Origin: Iris pallida
Taxonomy: Eukaryota > Streptophyta > Magnoliopsida > Asparagales > Iridaceae
DNA: 64,000 bases
Direction of reading: 5' to 3'
NCBI GenBank assembly: GCA_029216955.1
Contig: JANAVB010031417.1
Location: forward strand, 23,379,917 to 23,443,916
The position numbers and the translations under genes are program-made. Under the pieces are notes generated by a model that saw nothing but the letters and a program-made list of their open reading frames with translations, did not search any database and had not been told where the DNA came from. Positions 12,701 through 24,138 of the stretch are shown here, one piece after another; position 1 is the stretch's first letter, and each line of letters opens with the position of its first letter.

Positions 12701-14688
12701 TGATATCAGCGCCTATTCTTACATTGCCAGTTGGACCCGGAGGTTTTATCGTATATTGTGATGCGTCAGGTAAAGGACTTGGATGTGTCCTTATGCAACA
12801 TGGGAAGGTGATAGCATATGCATCTAGACAACTTCGAGACCACGAGAAGAATTATCCAACTCATGATTTGGAGTTGGCGGCAGTAGTATTTGCTTTGAAG
12901 CTATGGAGGCATTATTTATATGGTGACCGAGTGGACATGTACACAGACCACAAAAGTCTGAAGTACATCTTTACTCAGAAGGAGCTGAACATGAGGCAGA
13001 GAAGATGGTTAGAGCTGATCAAGGATTACGACGTTGAGCTTTAGTATCATCCAGGCAACGCTAATGTGGTAGCAGACGCTCTCAGCAGAAGAGGCGACAC
13101 ATTTATGTTGACAACGCAGAAGCACATCTTAGAAGACCTTCAGGAGATGGGCATCGAAGTTATACTTCCTAATGATATAGGAATTCTGGCGAGTCTACAA
13201 GTTCAATCCGACTTGGTAGGCAGGATCAAGGCAGCTCAGGCACAGGACCCAAGGATTCAGAAGATTAGGGCAGAATGTGAGTCAGGACTCAGAAAAGAGA
13301 TGCAAATCCACGAAGATGGTACGCTTAGGTTTGGATCACGTCTATGTGTACCTAGTGGAGATATCAGACAGGAAGTAATGACAGAAGCTCACAGTTCTCA
13401 GTATTCTATACATCCTGGAGGGACCAAGATGTACCAAGATATCAAGCAGCACTTCTGGTGGAACGGGATGAAGAGGGAGATAGCTAGGTTTGTTTTCCGT
13501 TGCTTGATATGTCAGCAAGTAAAGGCAGAACAACAGAGGCCAGCTAGATTATTACAACCGCTTCCTATCCCGGAATGAAAGTGGGAACACATCACAATGG
13601 ACTTTGTGACCGGTTTATCGAGATCACCAAGTGGTAAAGATGCTATTTGGGTGATAGTAGATCGGCTTACAAAGGTAGCACATTTTCTTCCTTTCAGAGT
13701 AGGGCAATCTACAGAAAAGTTGGCAGAGTTGTATATGCAACAGATAGTCAGGCAGCATGGAGTCCCTGTCAGTATTGTGTCAGACCGAGATACCCGCTTT
13801 ACATCACATTTCTGGAAGAGCTTACATCATAGTCTGGGTACCAAGTTAAGATTTAGCATGGCTTACCATCCGCAGACGGACGGGCAATCAGAAAGGACAA
13901 TTCAGACTTTGGAAGATATGTTGCGAGCTTGTACTCTGGATTTTGGAGGATCTTGGGAAAGCCACCTGCACTTAGTTGAGTTCTCATACAACAACAGTTA
14001 TCAAGCCAGTATCCAGATGGCGCCATTTGAGGCACTATATGGTAAGAAGTGTAGATCGTCACTAGCATGGGATGATATCGGGAAAAGGAAGATGCTAAGC
14101 CCAGAAATGATTATCCAGACGGTTGAATTGGTTAAAGGAATTAGAGAGCGACTTCGAATTGCGCAGGATCGACATCGTCATTGGGCGGACCAGCATCGTA
14201 GGCCGCTAGAGTTTTCTGTTGGGGACCACGTGTTCCTACGGATCTTACCTACCCGTGGGGTCATTAGATTTGGCATTCGTGGGAAGTTGAGTCCGCGATA
14301 CGTAGGACCATTCGTTATCCTTGATAGGGTAGGCGATGTTGCTTATCGTTTGTCCCTTCCACCTTCGTTACGAGAGGTGCATGACGTGTTTTATGTATCT
14401 CAGTTACGAAGGTATGTATCGGATCCAAGCCATATTCTTGATCATTCTGAGTTGGTTGTGGGTACCAACTTATCTTACGAGGAGCAGCCTGTGTCCATCT
14501 TGGACCGAAGAGAGAAGATACTCAAGAACCGAATAATTAACCTTGTCCGGGTTGCTTGGGGTCATTACTCTTTAGGAGAGTCAATGTGGGAACGTGAGGA
14601 TGATATCCGATCACGGTATCCACATCTGTTTGACTCACAAGGTATATTTCTTCCCGTGTACCTTGATTGTCTTAACTCCACATGCTAG
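9793..14688 (+). pseudogene. gag-pol polyprotein of inner element, one frame with two nonsense codons
   Basis: The polyprotein would make capsid, protease, reverse transcriptase, RNase H and integrase. Segments 9793-13044, 13066-13578 and 13597-14688 share one frame, interrupted by TAG at 13042-13044 (between RNase H and the YHPGNANVVADALSR motif) and TGA at 13576-13578 (before KWEHITMDFV). The protease motif [12 protein letters not shown] is intact. The RT motif reads FLDNILVYS, so the second catalytic Asp of the usual DD pair is Asn (codon 12322-12324). Both gag zinc knuckles lost their second Cys to Tyr (10936-10938 and 10996-10998). RNase H ([10 protein letters not shown]), integrase CLIC, D, D and E motifs and a chromodomain-like tail remain. 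The true start is uncertain; 9793 is only the first ATG in frame. Confidence 0.93.
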
Positions 14689-14866
14689 TCGCCCTATGAG
14701 TAGAAATTACTTAATATCGTAGATTGTTAAATATAGATATGTTACTTGCTGTGGACATTGTAAGATGACTGCTTGCTTAAATTGCTTGTACTAGTTTGGC
14801 CTTGATATTCCTATCCTGCTTGGATTTGAAATTTCGAGGACGAAATTTTTCTAAGGAGGATAGAGA

Positions 14867-17856
14867 TGTCACTCCCCGTTTCCAGGATACGTATTTTTAA
14901 TACATGTACTGCTTAAATGTATTTATTTAATATTTATCATGTATTGTTTCGTATTTAAATCTCTTTAAATTCATGTTAATTAAATTCCTGTAATTAATTT
15001 TCTGTATTTTACTTCCTGCTTTTATTTTCTGCTTTAGCTTACTTTAGGTTTGGCCTAGGTTGGTTTATTTTCGGGTTATGGTGGTTCATCATGAACCGAA
15101 CCCACATCACCATTTAAAGCCCCCAACTCTTTCTCTCTCTTCATTACTCTCCTTCTTCTTTCTCATTACTCTCTCCACCTACCAAACCCATAGGCAAGTA
15201 CATCTTGCTTCTTCATGAGGACCCATTTTTATGGTTCCATTCTCTTTCCCTTGTGATTCTAAGAGAGTTTAGAACTTGGCATTTTTCGTTTTGAAGTTTT
15301 ATTTTTAGTAGATCTAGAAATTAGTTATTTTCGGATTTTGGTGGTTTTGATCTATCAAACTTCTTTGTTTTCAAGTTTTGATGGTTCCATGTTATAGAGA
15401 ATTTTATTCTACCCAATTTTGACCTTTGAAAAGTTGGATTTGGACTTATTTTGACCAAGTTATGGATTTTGAAGCTTTGGGTTCAAACCATGGAGTTCTT
15501 GCTGATTGGAGAAGACAGTGAGCAGTGTACGCGAGCTTTTTAGCTTGCGCCACTGAGCTGTACGCGCTCTTTAGCGCAGCACAGTCTGCCTCATATGCTG
15601 CCTTTTGGCGGCGTATGGTCTTGTATACGCTACCTTGATGAGGAGTCGTATGGACTTGCATACGCTGCCTTGAAGAGGAAGCGTATGGAGTACATACGCT
15701 GCCTTGAAGAGGAAGCGTATGGAGTACATACGCTGCCTTGAAGAGGAAGCGTATGGAGTACATACGCTGCCTTAAAGAGGAAGCGTATGGAGTACATACG
15801 CTGCCTTGAAGAGGAGTCGTATGGAGTCCATACGCTAGCTTGACTTGAGCGTAGCTTGACCTGAGCGTACGCTGACTTGAGCGTAGCTTGACCTGAGCGT
15901 ACGCTGACTTGAGCGTAGCTTGACTTGAGCATAGCTTGACCTGAGCGTACGCTGACTTGAGCGTAGCTTGACCTGAGCGTACGCTGACTTGAGCGTAGCT
16001 TGACCTGAGCGTAGCTTGACTTGAGCGTAGCTTGACCTGAGCGTACGCTGACTTAAGCGTAGGCTGACTTGAGCGTAGGCTGACATGAGCGTAGCCTGCT
16101 TACCCTGGATCCTCTATAGCCCTGTATATTGATATTTTATTAGATATTTAACGTCCATTTTATATCCTTACGCCTTTTGGCATAAACTTGATATAATTAT
16201 GATATGTTAATATTTCTGTTAAATATAGATTGTTACGTGGGATGTACCATGTGTCGTGAATTGAGTTATAGATACCCCGATTGACCGGAATTAAACCCTG
16301 AGAGTTGTAGACTCGACCCCACTGAATACTAGTTGACTTTCATGCCTTGTCACCATTGATAATGATTGTGATCTTGACTAATAATTGATCATGCGTTCCT
16401 AATTGGAACTAAGAGACTGGCTAGTCGTCTTATTGAATTGAATGAATGAGATACATTCATATTAATTATGAACTATTGAAATCGACCGGCTAATCCCAAA
16501 TATTGGCATAAAGGCACGTGCATGCTTCAACTCATTTATTATTTATTTATCTTACCAAAGAAGCATGTGTACTTTATGGTCAAGGCATGATTACTCCGTG
16601 GTTAGTTTTGATTGTTGCATTACGCTATGTAAGACCTACAACCTGACCGTACTGGTATCATTGTAGAGTTGTGCATATCGTACCCCGTACGAAAGTACTC
16701 ATTCTGAATGACCATGATCCACGGCATGGTACTTCACTCAACGTAGAGACTATTAAGCTAAATAAAATAATGATTGTATGGAGAGAATGGATTCCCGAGT
16801 TCTTACATGGCAGCCCTCTTGGGGACTATTAAGTGCCCGACAGGCCGGCTGGTTCCCACAGATACTGCAAACCTGCCACACGGGCAGGAAGCGGTATCTG
16901 CTTATATTATATTAATTATTGTATATTAATGACGGGCGTCCCGCTGGGACTCGTCTAATTCATGATTGGCGCAATTGATTGACTGGGTAAACTAGCCTTG
17001 CTTGCTCATAGTCAGAACTGAGGAATCCTCATTGCATAAAACCAAGGTAACTTGGGACTTACAGTAGCAAGCCGTAGTAGTTGAATGGCCATTTAAATTG
17101 ATTTGTTTGTGTACTGTACCTACTCTGTTACTTAACTGAGATGATCAGAATGTCAGGACATGACGGGCCAACTTCTGTCCTTGTTTGGTTGGGAGGTTGG
17201 TTCGAAGTGTCGTGATGTTGTGTGAGTCCTAGTAGATAGCAGAGATCTATTATCATATTCTCTTATTACTGGCTTCATTCCTCATATCGTGCTCCCTTGC
17301 GGTACTTACTATTAGAGGTCTAACCTCTCTGGTTTTGCATGGCCAGATTTAGAGCCAGTCCCCGGGGATCCAGCTTACTTCTACCTCCAAGATGGTCAAC
17401 ACTAGAGGGATGATCGCAGGAGGACTCGAGTGGATTTCTTACTTCCCCGCCCATTTTGTTATCTACTTTATACTTTGCCGTTTGGCACCGACATGTTAGT
17501 CGGATTGTCTTGTACCTACTTTTGCATAATTGTAACTAAGTCAGGCTGCAGCTGCTAACAATTGTGTATACTTACTACATCATCTGGCTGTATTTTGTAA
17601 AGCCAGATATGAAGAACATTTTGACTGAGCGTTTGGGACGCCTTACTGCTTTATCTCACATGTTCTCTATTTCTGTTTCTTGTTTAAATGATTGAGACAA
17701 TAGATGGAAAGTGACCATAGTGAGACTTTTATGTAGTATGCACCCCCTCGTCTTGTAGACAGCATTGATCGTATTATACGGTATTCATCTACCCGTAATA
17801 CGTAGCTGGCTGAGTCATTCCCCCGCTATCCAGTATTCTGGTTCTGGGGCGTGACA
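14867..17856 (+). repeat. 3' LTR of inner element
   Basis: It is collinear with 6740-9677 and differs mainly by scattered transitions and by repeat copy number. Its 52-bp excess is exactly explained by two extra 34-bp units and one fewer 16-bp unit. It ends GGGGCGTGACA, followed by the AGCCG duplication. Confidence 0.93.
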
Positions 17857-18215
17857 AGCCGCATAGACCGCAGTCTCCCAGCCGCATGGGTTTGCTTCCC
17901 TTGACCGCATAGTCATTGCTCCCCGCAGCCGCATGGGTTGCTCCTTCCCGGCCGCATGCACTTGATTGGTCAGCCAGCCGCATGGACCCATCTTCCGCCA
18001 GCCGCATGAGTTCCCTATCCTCCTGACCGCATATGTCTTGCCTTTCTCAGCCGCATGACTGAGTGGATCTCTGAGCCGCATATGACTGATACCCCTTTGA
18101 CCGCATAAGCCCTTCCTTTTTAGCCGCATGCGCCTGACCCTATTCAGCCGCATGGGCTGTTCTCTTCCAGCCGCATGAGATCATTCCTGGCCGCATATGC
18201 CTTAGCCGCATGGCT
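17857..18215 (+). repeat. CCGCATG motif array of the solo LTR, right part
   Basis: It continues the array cut at 6739. AGCCGCATG or GACCGCATA occurs about every 20-30 bp to TAGCCGCATGGCTC near 18205. It then runs into the conserved LTR phrase TATATCCTTACGCCTTTTG. The remaining solo LTR to 19854 is ordinary LTR sequence with no gene. Confidence 0.85.
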
Positions 18216-19859
18216 CTCCTATAGCCCTGTGTATTGATATTTTATTAGATATTTTACGTCCATTTTATATCCTTACGCCTTTTGTCCTGAACTTGATAAA
18301 TCATGATTTGATTGACCTGATTGTAATGACAATTGTACATGATATGGTGTGACAAGGGACTAGCATGACACGACAGTGACCCGTAGTGGTGCACTCCTGA
18401 CAAGTAAATATGACATGACCTGATAGTGGCCCGTCGTGGCGCACTCCTGACAAGAACTCTTGACATGATAACCTGACATGATATATCTTGATAAGCTGTT
18501 GCGACGGCTACCTGACATGACATGACCTGTATAATTAATCTGGACACCGTGGGCGATTGTGCTTGTACAAATAATCCAGTCCTGTCTTGCATCATGTCTA
18601 GGAGGGGACTCCTGAGTACCACGGTCAGGAGTACCTACTGAAATGGACTAAGGCTAAATAACTAGATTAATACATTAGTCATAAAGAGATCTTCCAGCTA
18701 CAGGCAATCCCGTTACCTGGGCACGCCTTGGGATCTGTAGCCTGCCGTCGAGTAGGGCACATTTCCAGCACACTGTCATGTGTTACACCCTTCAAGCTAC
18801 CTAAGGGTACATACGTTTCCTGGACGATGTACCCACCTGAATTCAACCCTAATCTTTCAACCCGGGTAACCTGGATGGTCTGCAGGGCTTGTGGCTGTGG
18901 AATAATCTCACTACATCTTGTTAGTAATTAGGCTTGTGACAACCCTAGTTAGTTAAAGTATCAAGTCGTAATTCTTGCTTGGCCGTGAAATGATTGAATG
19001 GAGTCTAACCTGTCTAGTCTTGCCTTGATCTTGTTCCATGTTACTGCGTGACCGGAATGCCTGTATTTATTTTATCGATAAATGGTGAGAATCCAAGTTC
19101 TGTTCAGACGAAGGGTTACAACCCCGGTCCTTGTTTGGTTTACGGGTTGTAACCTGGTTATCTGAATAATTCCATGGTTATCTCGTCGTATATCATCCTG
19201 AGATATTTTCTTTATTTCCATTTTTTTTTCTTATTTATACTATTGTGCTAATTGCTGGTTTTAGTTCCTAAGTGAAGCTTTCTTTGTGGCACTTGCTCTT
19301 TCTGGGGTCTGATCCAGCTGGTTTTGTGTGGCCAGATTTCGGAGCAGCTCCAGAGGATCTACCGACCTTCCAGCCAGATGGTGGCCACTAGACGGAACCC
19401 TGGCAACGAGTGGGTTATTTTTGGCTCTTCCACTCTATTGTAAAAATATTCTTTTGAGGCGTTTAGCCGACGAGCACCTGTTTAGCTCGATTGCACTTAC
19501 TTACTGTCTGCCTACGGGCTGAAACATGATTGACAAATCCTAGGGTTGATCATGTATGACTAAACTCTTGCTAGTCCTAACATTTTATAACGACTAGCTT
19601 CATGATCAGCTGAATATGTAATATTTGGGACGCCTTATTATTTTATATTTAATGATTGTACATCTTGTAACATTTACTTACTTGCTTGTGATTGAGACAT
19701 TAGGCTTGTTCATGACCATAGGAGACTGTTGGCTTGTAGTAAACCCTCATGTATCTAGACAGCCGGGACCGTATAGCGAGATGGAATCCATTTTATATAC
19801 GTAGCTGGCTATGTCTGCCCCCGCTCTCCAGTATTCTGGTTTTGGGGCGTGACACACCC

Positions 19860-22153
19860 AGTCTAGCCCAACGCTCTTTAGCGCTGGCGCTGCCTAGCCC
19901 AGCGCCTCTTGGTGCTGGCGCAGTCCGCCCTGGCGCAATCCAGTGCTGGCGCAATCCAGTGCTGGCGCAACCCAGCCTGGCGCAGTCCAGCTTGCCCCCT
20001 CCCAGCGCAATCCAGCCAGGCGCAGTCTGACCCATGCGCAGTCTGACTCAGGCGCAACCTGACTCAGGCGCAACCTGAGGCATGCGCAACCTAGTCTTGC
20101 GCAGTCTAGTGCCTGGCGCAACATGACTTGGCCTGACTCTTCCCAGCGCAGCTCACCCTGGCGCAACCTGACCCTGGCTGCCCAGCGCAGTCTGGTCTTG
20201 GCACCTATTTGTATTATATTTTATTTCATCTTCTTTTAGTGCATGGTATTTCCTGTTTATATCCTTACGCCTTTTTGACACGACATTGATATGAGCATAA
20301 TGTGAGCATAGCATGATTGATGTATTGAATTCTGTGAGCAACTTGATAGTGACCCGTGGTGGTGCACTCCAGATAAGTGAATGGCATAGTTTATTGAGCG
20401 CCGTTGCGACGGCTCTATTGACATGATAATGTAATATTAACCTGGACACCGTGGGTGACTTGTGAATGTATTGATAAATGAACCAGTGTGACTTGCATCA
20501 TGTCTAGGACATGGATCCCTGAGTACCACGGTCAGGGGTACATATTGAAATAAACTAAGGTTAATAACTAGAATAATTCACTAGTCATGAAGAGATGTTT
20601 CCCAGTTACAGGCGATCCCGTTATCCCGGCCGCAAATGTTTGGACTTTTAGCCTACCGACGAGTAGGGCACATTTCCAGTCCACTGTTATGTGGGGCACT
20701 CTCCATTGTCACTTAAATGATTGAATGATTGTCGCCCTAGTGTATTGTCCTCTCTCTGATTGTCACTTTAATGATCGAACTCTCTAAATTGTCACTATAA
20801 AGTTCGCCTGGATAACCTGGATAGCTGCAGGGCCTGTAACTACTTGGAGCATCTCATTGCATCTTGCTAGTAACTAGGATTGTGATAACCCTAGTTAGTT
20901 AATGTAGAAAGCCGTAGGCAATGATTGACCGTGATTGAATGGATGGAGTCTAGTCCAGTATAGTATTGTCTAGAAGTGATTGATTGAAAGATTGTACCAG
21001 AATGATTGAATGATTGTCACTCCAGATTGTCACTATAATGATTGTCACTCCAGATTGTTACTATAATGATTGTACTCTATTGTCACTCTAGCGTATTGTA
21101 CTCTTCATTGTCACTTTTATCATTGTACTCTCTCATTTTCACCATAATGATTGTCACTCCAGATTGTTACTATAATGATTGTACTCTATTGTCACTCTAG
21201 CGTATTGTACTCTTTATTGTCACTTTTATCATTGTACTCTCTCATTTTTACCATAATGATTGTCACCTTTAGCAATAAATGATCAGAGACTAAGTTCTGT
21301 TCAGGTGAAGGGTTATAATCTCGGTCATTATTTGGTTTAAGGATATTAACCTTGCTTCCGGAATAGTACCTTCTTCTTTTCTTCATATACTGCCCAGCTA
21401 TATTTTATTTAGCATGATTCTCCAGTTGTCTTATGTCAATGATGCTTCACTTAGTTATTTTCTCTGATTGGGATAAGTGCATTGGTAGTGCACAAACCCC
21501 AATCTGTGTTACTTATTGTGTTCTTACATGTTGAATGCTAATGATTTGTTGGTTTTAGTCCTTAAGTGAAGCCTCCTTTGTGGCACTTGCTCTTTCTGGG
21601 GTCTGACCCAACTAGTTTTGTATGGTCAGATACCGGAGCAGCACCAAAGGATCTCCCTGCTTTTCAGCCCGATGGTGGTCACCAGGCGTAACCAGGGCAT
21701 CGAGTGGGTTTCTTTTGTTCTCCCACTGTAATATTGTAAATTATTCTTTTGAGGCGTTTAGCCGACGAGCAAGTGTTAGCTCGATTGCAGCTTTACTTAT
21801 TGTCTGCCTACGGGCTGTAACATGATTGACAAACCCCGGGGGTTGATCATGTATGACTGAACTCTTGCTAGTCCTCACATTTTGTAACGACTAGCTTCAT
21901 GATCATTCCGAATATGTAATGTATGGGACGCCTTACTATTGTGTATTTGGTGGTCTGACATCTTGTAACTATTTTTAGTTGGTTGAGATTGAGACAATAG
22001 GCTATTTTACGACCTTAAGAGACTGATGGATTGTAGTGAAACCCTCACATATCTAGACAGTCGTGACCGTATAGCGGTGTGGATTCCATTCCGTTATACG
22101 TAGCTGGCTATGTACGCCCCCGCTCTCCAGTATTATGGTTCTGGGGCGTGACA
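19860..22153 (+). repeat. 3' LTR of outer element, second segment
   Basis: It resumes the outer 3' LTR at CACCCAGTCTAGCCC and is collinear with the 5' LTR from about 938 to 3232, including the GGCGCA array and the ATTGTCACT/ATTGTACTCT array (about 21010-21265). It ends GGGGCGTGACA at 22153, followed by AAATT. Confidence 0.92.
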
Positions 22154-22358
22154 AAATTGGAACTTACTATTCTACAAAACGAGTTTCTACAATCTGGAAT
22201 CTAGAAATTGGGAGGCCCAACCCTTAGCACCCATGGATGGGTTGGGACCGAAATTGTAGAAATTGGGACTAGGGATGAGACTTATTATTCTACAAAATGA
22301 GCTCCTACATTCTAAATCTAGAATCTAGAAAATGGGATGGGCCTTACTAATGATGCTC
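22154..22358 (-). mobile_element. MITE copy 1, proximal part
   Basis: Bases 22154-22158 (AAATT) are the right target-site duplication of the outer retrotransposon. From 22159 the sequence is the reverse complement of the first half of the MITE at 22827-23229 and ends in the terminal motif ...CTAATGATGCTC. A TTA (22359-22361) separates it from copy 2. Confidence 0.9.
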
Positions 22359-22361
22359 TTA

Positions 22362-22687
22362 GAGCATCATTAGTAAGGCCCATCCCATTTTCTAGATTCT
22401 AGATTTAGAATGTAGGAGCTCATTTTGTAGAATAATAACTAGATTCTAGATTGTAGAAACTCGTTTTGTAGAATAGTAAGTTCCAATTTGGAGCCCAACT
22501 TTCTAGATTCTAAACTTTATATTATTTTTTTCCTACATTAAATTTTGACCACACAATTTTTGGGACCAGAGCTCACTTTATCATTTCTTACTATTCTCAT
22601 ACAAACCCAACCCATTCTACATTTACCTTTTTTTTGAAATTTTGGGCTCCAAATTGCATTGGAGAGTCCCAACTACTAATGATGCTC
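22362..22687 (+). mobile_element. MITE copy 2 (internally deleted, head-to-head with copy 1)
   Basis: It starts GAGCATCATTAGTAAGG and ends CTACTAATGATGCTC. Compared with copy 3 it lacks 77 bp around the point where copy 3 reads AATAAGTCTCATCC. Only TTA separates it from the opposite-facing copy 1, so the pair forms a large inverted repeat. The right flank is TAA rather than TTA. Confidence 0.88.
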
Positions 22688-22826
22688 TAAGAATGACATT
22701 TTTATAAAATTTGTATTTACTTATTTTTAACATTTTTTTCGCACGTGCATATTACTAGTATATATAATTGAGGTGAGGAGGAAAAAACGGTTTAGTTTCA
22801 GGTTTTAAATGCTAAAAAACGGTTTA

Positions 22827-23229
22827 GAGCATCATTAGTAAGGCCCATCCCATTTTCTAGATTCTAGATTTAGAATGTAGGAGCTCATTTTGTAGAATAA
22901 TAAGTCTCATCCCTAGTCCCAATTTCTACAATTTCGGTCCCAACCCATCCATGGGTGCTAAGGGTTGGGCCTCCCAATTTCTAGATTCTAGATTGTAGAA
23001 ACTCGTTTTGTAGAATAGTAAGTTCCAATTTGGAGCCCAACTTTCTAGATTCTAAACTTTATATTATTTTTTTCCTACATTAAATTTTGACCACACAATT
23101 TTTGGGACCGGAGCTCACTTTATCATTTCCTACTATTCTCATACAAACCCAACCCATTCTACATTTACCTTTTTTTTGAAATTTTGGGCTCCAAATTGCA
23201 TTGGAGAGTCCCAACTACTAATGATGCTC
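22827..23229 (+). mobile_element. MITE copy 3, full length (403 bp), PIF/Harbinger-type
   Basis: The terminal inverted repeats are GAGCATCATTAGTA and TACTAATGATGCTC, with 3-bp target-site duplications TTA on both sides (22824-22826 and 23230-23232). No coding capacity. The TTA duplication and GAGCATC terminus fit Tourist/PIF-Harbinger MITEs. Confidence 0.9.
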
Positions 23230-23263
23230 TTAGGAATTGAACTCAAACAACAACAAAAATTTG

Positions 23264-23289
23264 ATATATATATATATATATATATATAT
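23264..23289. repeat. (AT)n microsatellite
   Basis: About 13 AT dinucleotides. The surrounding 23233-23890 is AT-rich intergenic DNA upstream of ORC1, in which I see no gene. Confidence 0.95.
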
Positions 23290-23900
23290 TGGGTCTTCTA
23301 CACTACAAAATGTCATTTTATTGTATCGATACATGACAAATATGGATCATTAATTTTTGATCCAATAATTCTTATTAAAAGGGTTTTTTTGTAATATAAT
23401 TATAGTAGGGAATATCATTTAATGCAATGTTTTCCTTTTGACCGGTTGGTAAACTTGCTATTGCAGGTCATTGTGTATTAGGGAAATTTTTTAAATAAGT
23501 TACAAGGTTAATATGACATGCTATATCAAGTTAACTTCTAAGTCAAGGAGACAACTTTCACACTTTTCAATGCACTTGTTTTGTCATGTATCGATACATT
23601 CATGTATTAATTTTTTTTCTATATATATATAAAATCTTCTAGCTGAAGTGGCTAGTGTGGAGGCACAAGATCCGAGTTAACGGTATTACCGGTGTAAACG
23701 ATCATAAATAATTATTTAAAATTCGTGATTTACAAACCGAGGATAATTACTAAAAATTAGTAATTTATCGGCCGAACCGAGAAGGGTACGTCAGTTCGAA
23801 ACTATCGTGAAGCGGTGAAGGCCCCCATTGAATCCACGGAAGACTCCGATGTTTGCAGGAGAATTAGGTCCAATGGAAAGCCGCCACGTTTTTGTGTAAG

Positions 23901-23916
23901 TATATATATATATATA
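23901..23916 (+). promoter_or_regulatory. TA-rich stretch, possible ORC1 TATA region
   Basis: Eight TA dinucleotides lie about 220 bp upstream of the ORC1 start codon. They could serve as a TATA element, but a plain microsatellite cannot be excluded. Confidence 0.3.
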
Positions 23917-24050
23917 CCCATTTGGCTAACAGGAGACATCTCGTTTCGATCCCGTGCGAAGCCTTCTTACCACGTGGATACGTGGCACGCGCAGACATGC
24001 CTTGTATCATACTCCATCCGACCCACAGAGCACCCAGACGACAAAACCAC

Positions 24051-24058
24051 TTTCCCGC
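24051..24058 (+). promoter_or_regulatory. E2F-type site upstream of ORC1
   Basis: TTTCCCGC is an exact match to the plant E2F consensus TTTSSCGC, 81 bp upstream of the ORC1 ATG. Arabidopsis ORC genes are known E2F targets with S-phase-linked expression, so position and sequence both make sense. Function here is inferred. Confidence 0.6.
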
Positions 24059-24138
24059 TCAAACCCTCATCATCTCGCCACTCCTCTCAATCCCCCAACC
24101 CTAACTCCTCTCACTCCCATCGGAACGGCGGCGGAGAA

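Larger units (their letters stand above)
6740..17856 (+). mobile_element. Inner full-length Tekay/Del-like Ty3/gypsy retrotransposon
   Basis: It is bounded by perfect 5-bp target-site duplications AGCCG (6735-6739 and 17857-17861). The 5' LTR is 6740-9677 (2938 bp), the 3' LTR is 14867-17856 (2990 bp), and both run TGTCAC...GTGACA. Downstream of the 5' LTR lies AGGTTTTAGTGGTGGCCC, the likely primer-binding region; I could not match a tRNA. A purine tract (AAGGAGGATAGAGA) precedes the 3' LTR. The domain order gag, protease, RT, RNase H, integrase, chromodomain and the very long LTRs fit the Tekay/Del chromovirus clade. It is the youngest layer of the nest by position. Confidence 0.94.
5921..19854 (+). 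mobile_element. Second-level solo LTR, split by the inner element (5921-6739 + 17862-19854)
   Basis: The ends are TGTAATGCCTG and GGGGCGTGACA, and the flanks are CATCC/CACCC. Removing the nested insertion joins 5921-6739 to 17862-19854, giving one LTR of about 2.8 kb with no internal region. That is the expected product of LTR-LTR recombination. It belongs to a lineage related to the outer LTR (shared GTTCTGGGGCGTGACA end and ATATCCTTACGCC phrase) but carries its own CCGCATG repeat array. Confidence 0.88.
157..22153 (+). mobile_element. Outer long-LTR Ty3/gypsy retrotransposon (Tekay/Del-like), internally deleted
   Basis: The element starts TGTAATGTCCC and ends GGGGCGTGACA, and is flanked by 5-bp target-site duplications AAATT (152-156 and 22154-22158). 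The 5' LTR is 157-3232 (3076 bp). The internal region is 3233-5135. The 3' LTR is 5136-5920 plus 19860-22153 (3079 bp), split by a later insertion. A purine-rich stretch (AAGGTGGGTAGGA) immediately precedes the 3' LTR. Only gag and the extreme C-terminal end of integrase/chromodomain remain, so it cannot move on its own. Reading the first ~765 bp of both LTRs by eye I count about 11 differences. Tekay/Del assignment is by analogy with the better-preserved inner element. Confidence 0.92.

Noticed and set aside
22745..22760. Possible Helitron 3' end (palindrome GCACGTGC followed by CTAGT)
   Set aside because: No matching 5' TC end in suitable orientation and no Rep/helicase sequence; too short to support.
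23815..24138. N-terminal extension of ORC1 from an upstream in-frame ATG
   Set aside because: The extension covers the TA stretch and the E2F site and has no ORC1-like sequence. MDSTPLK at 24139 fits the family N-terminus better.
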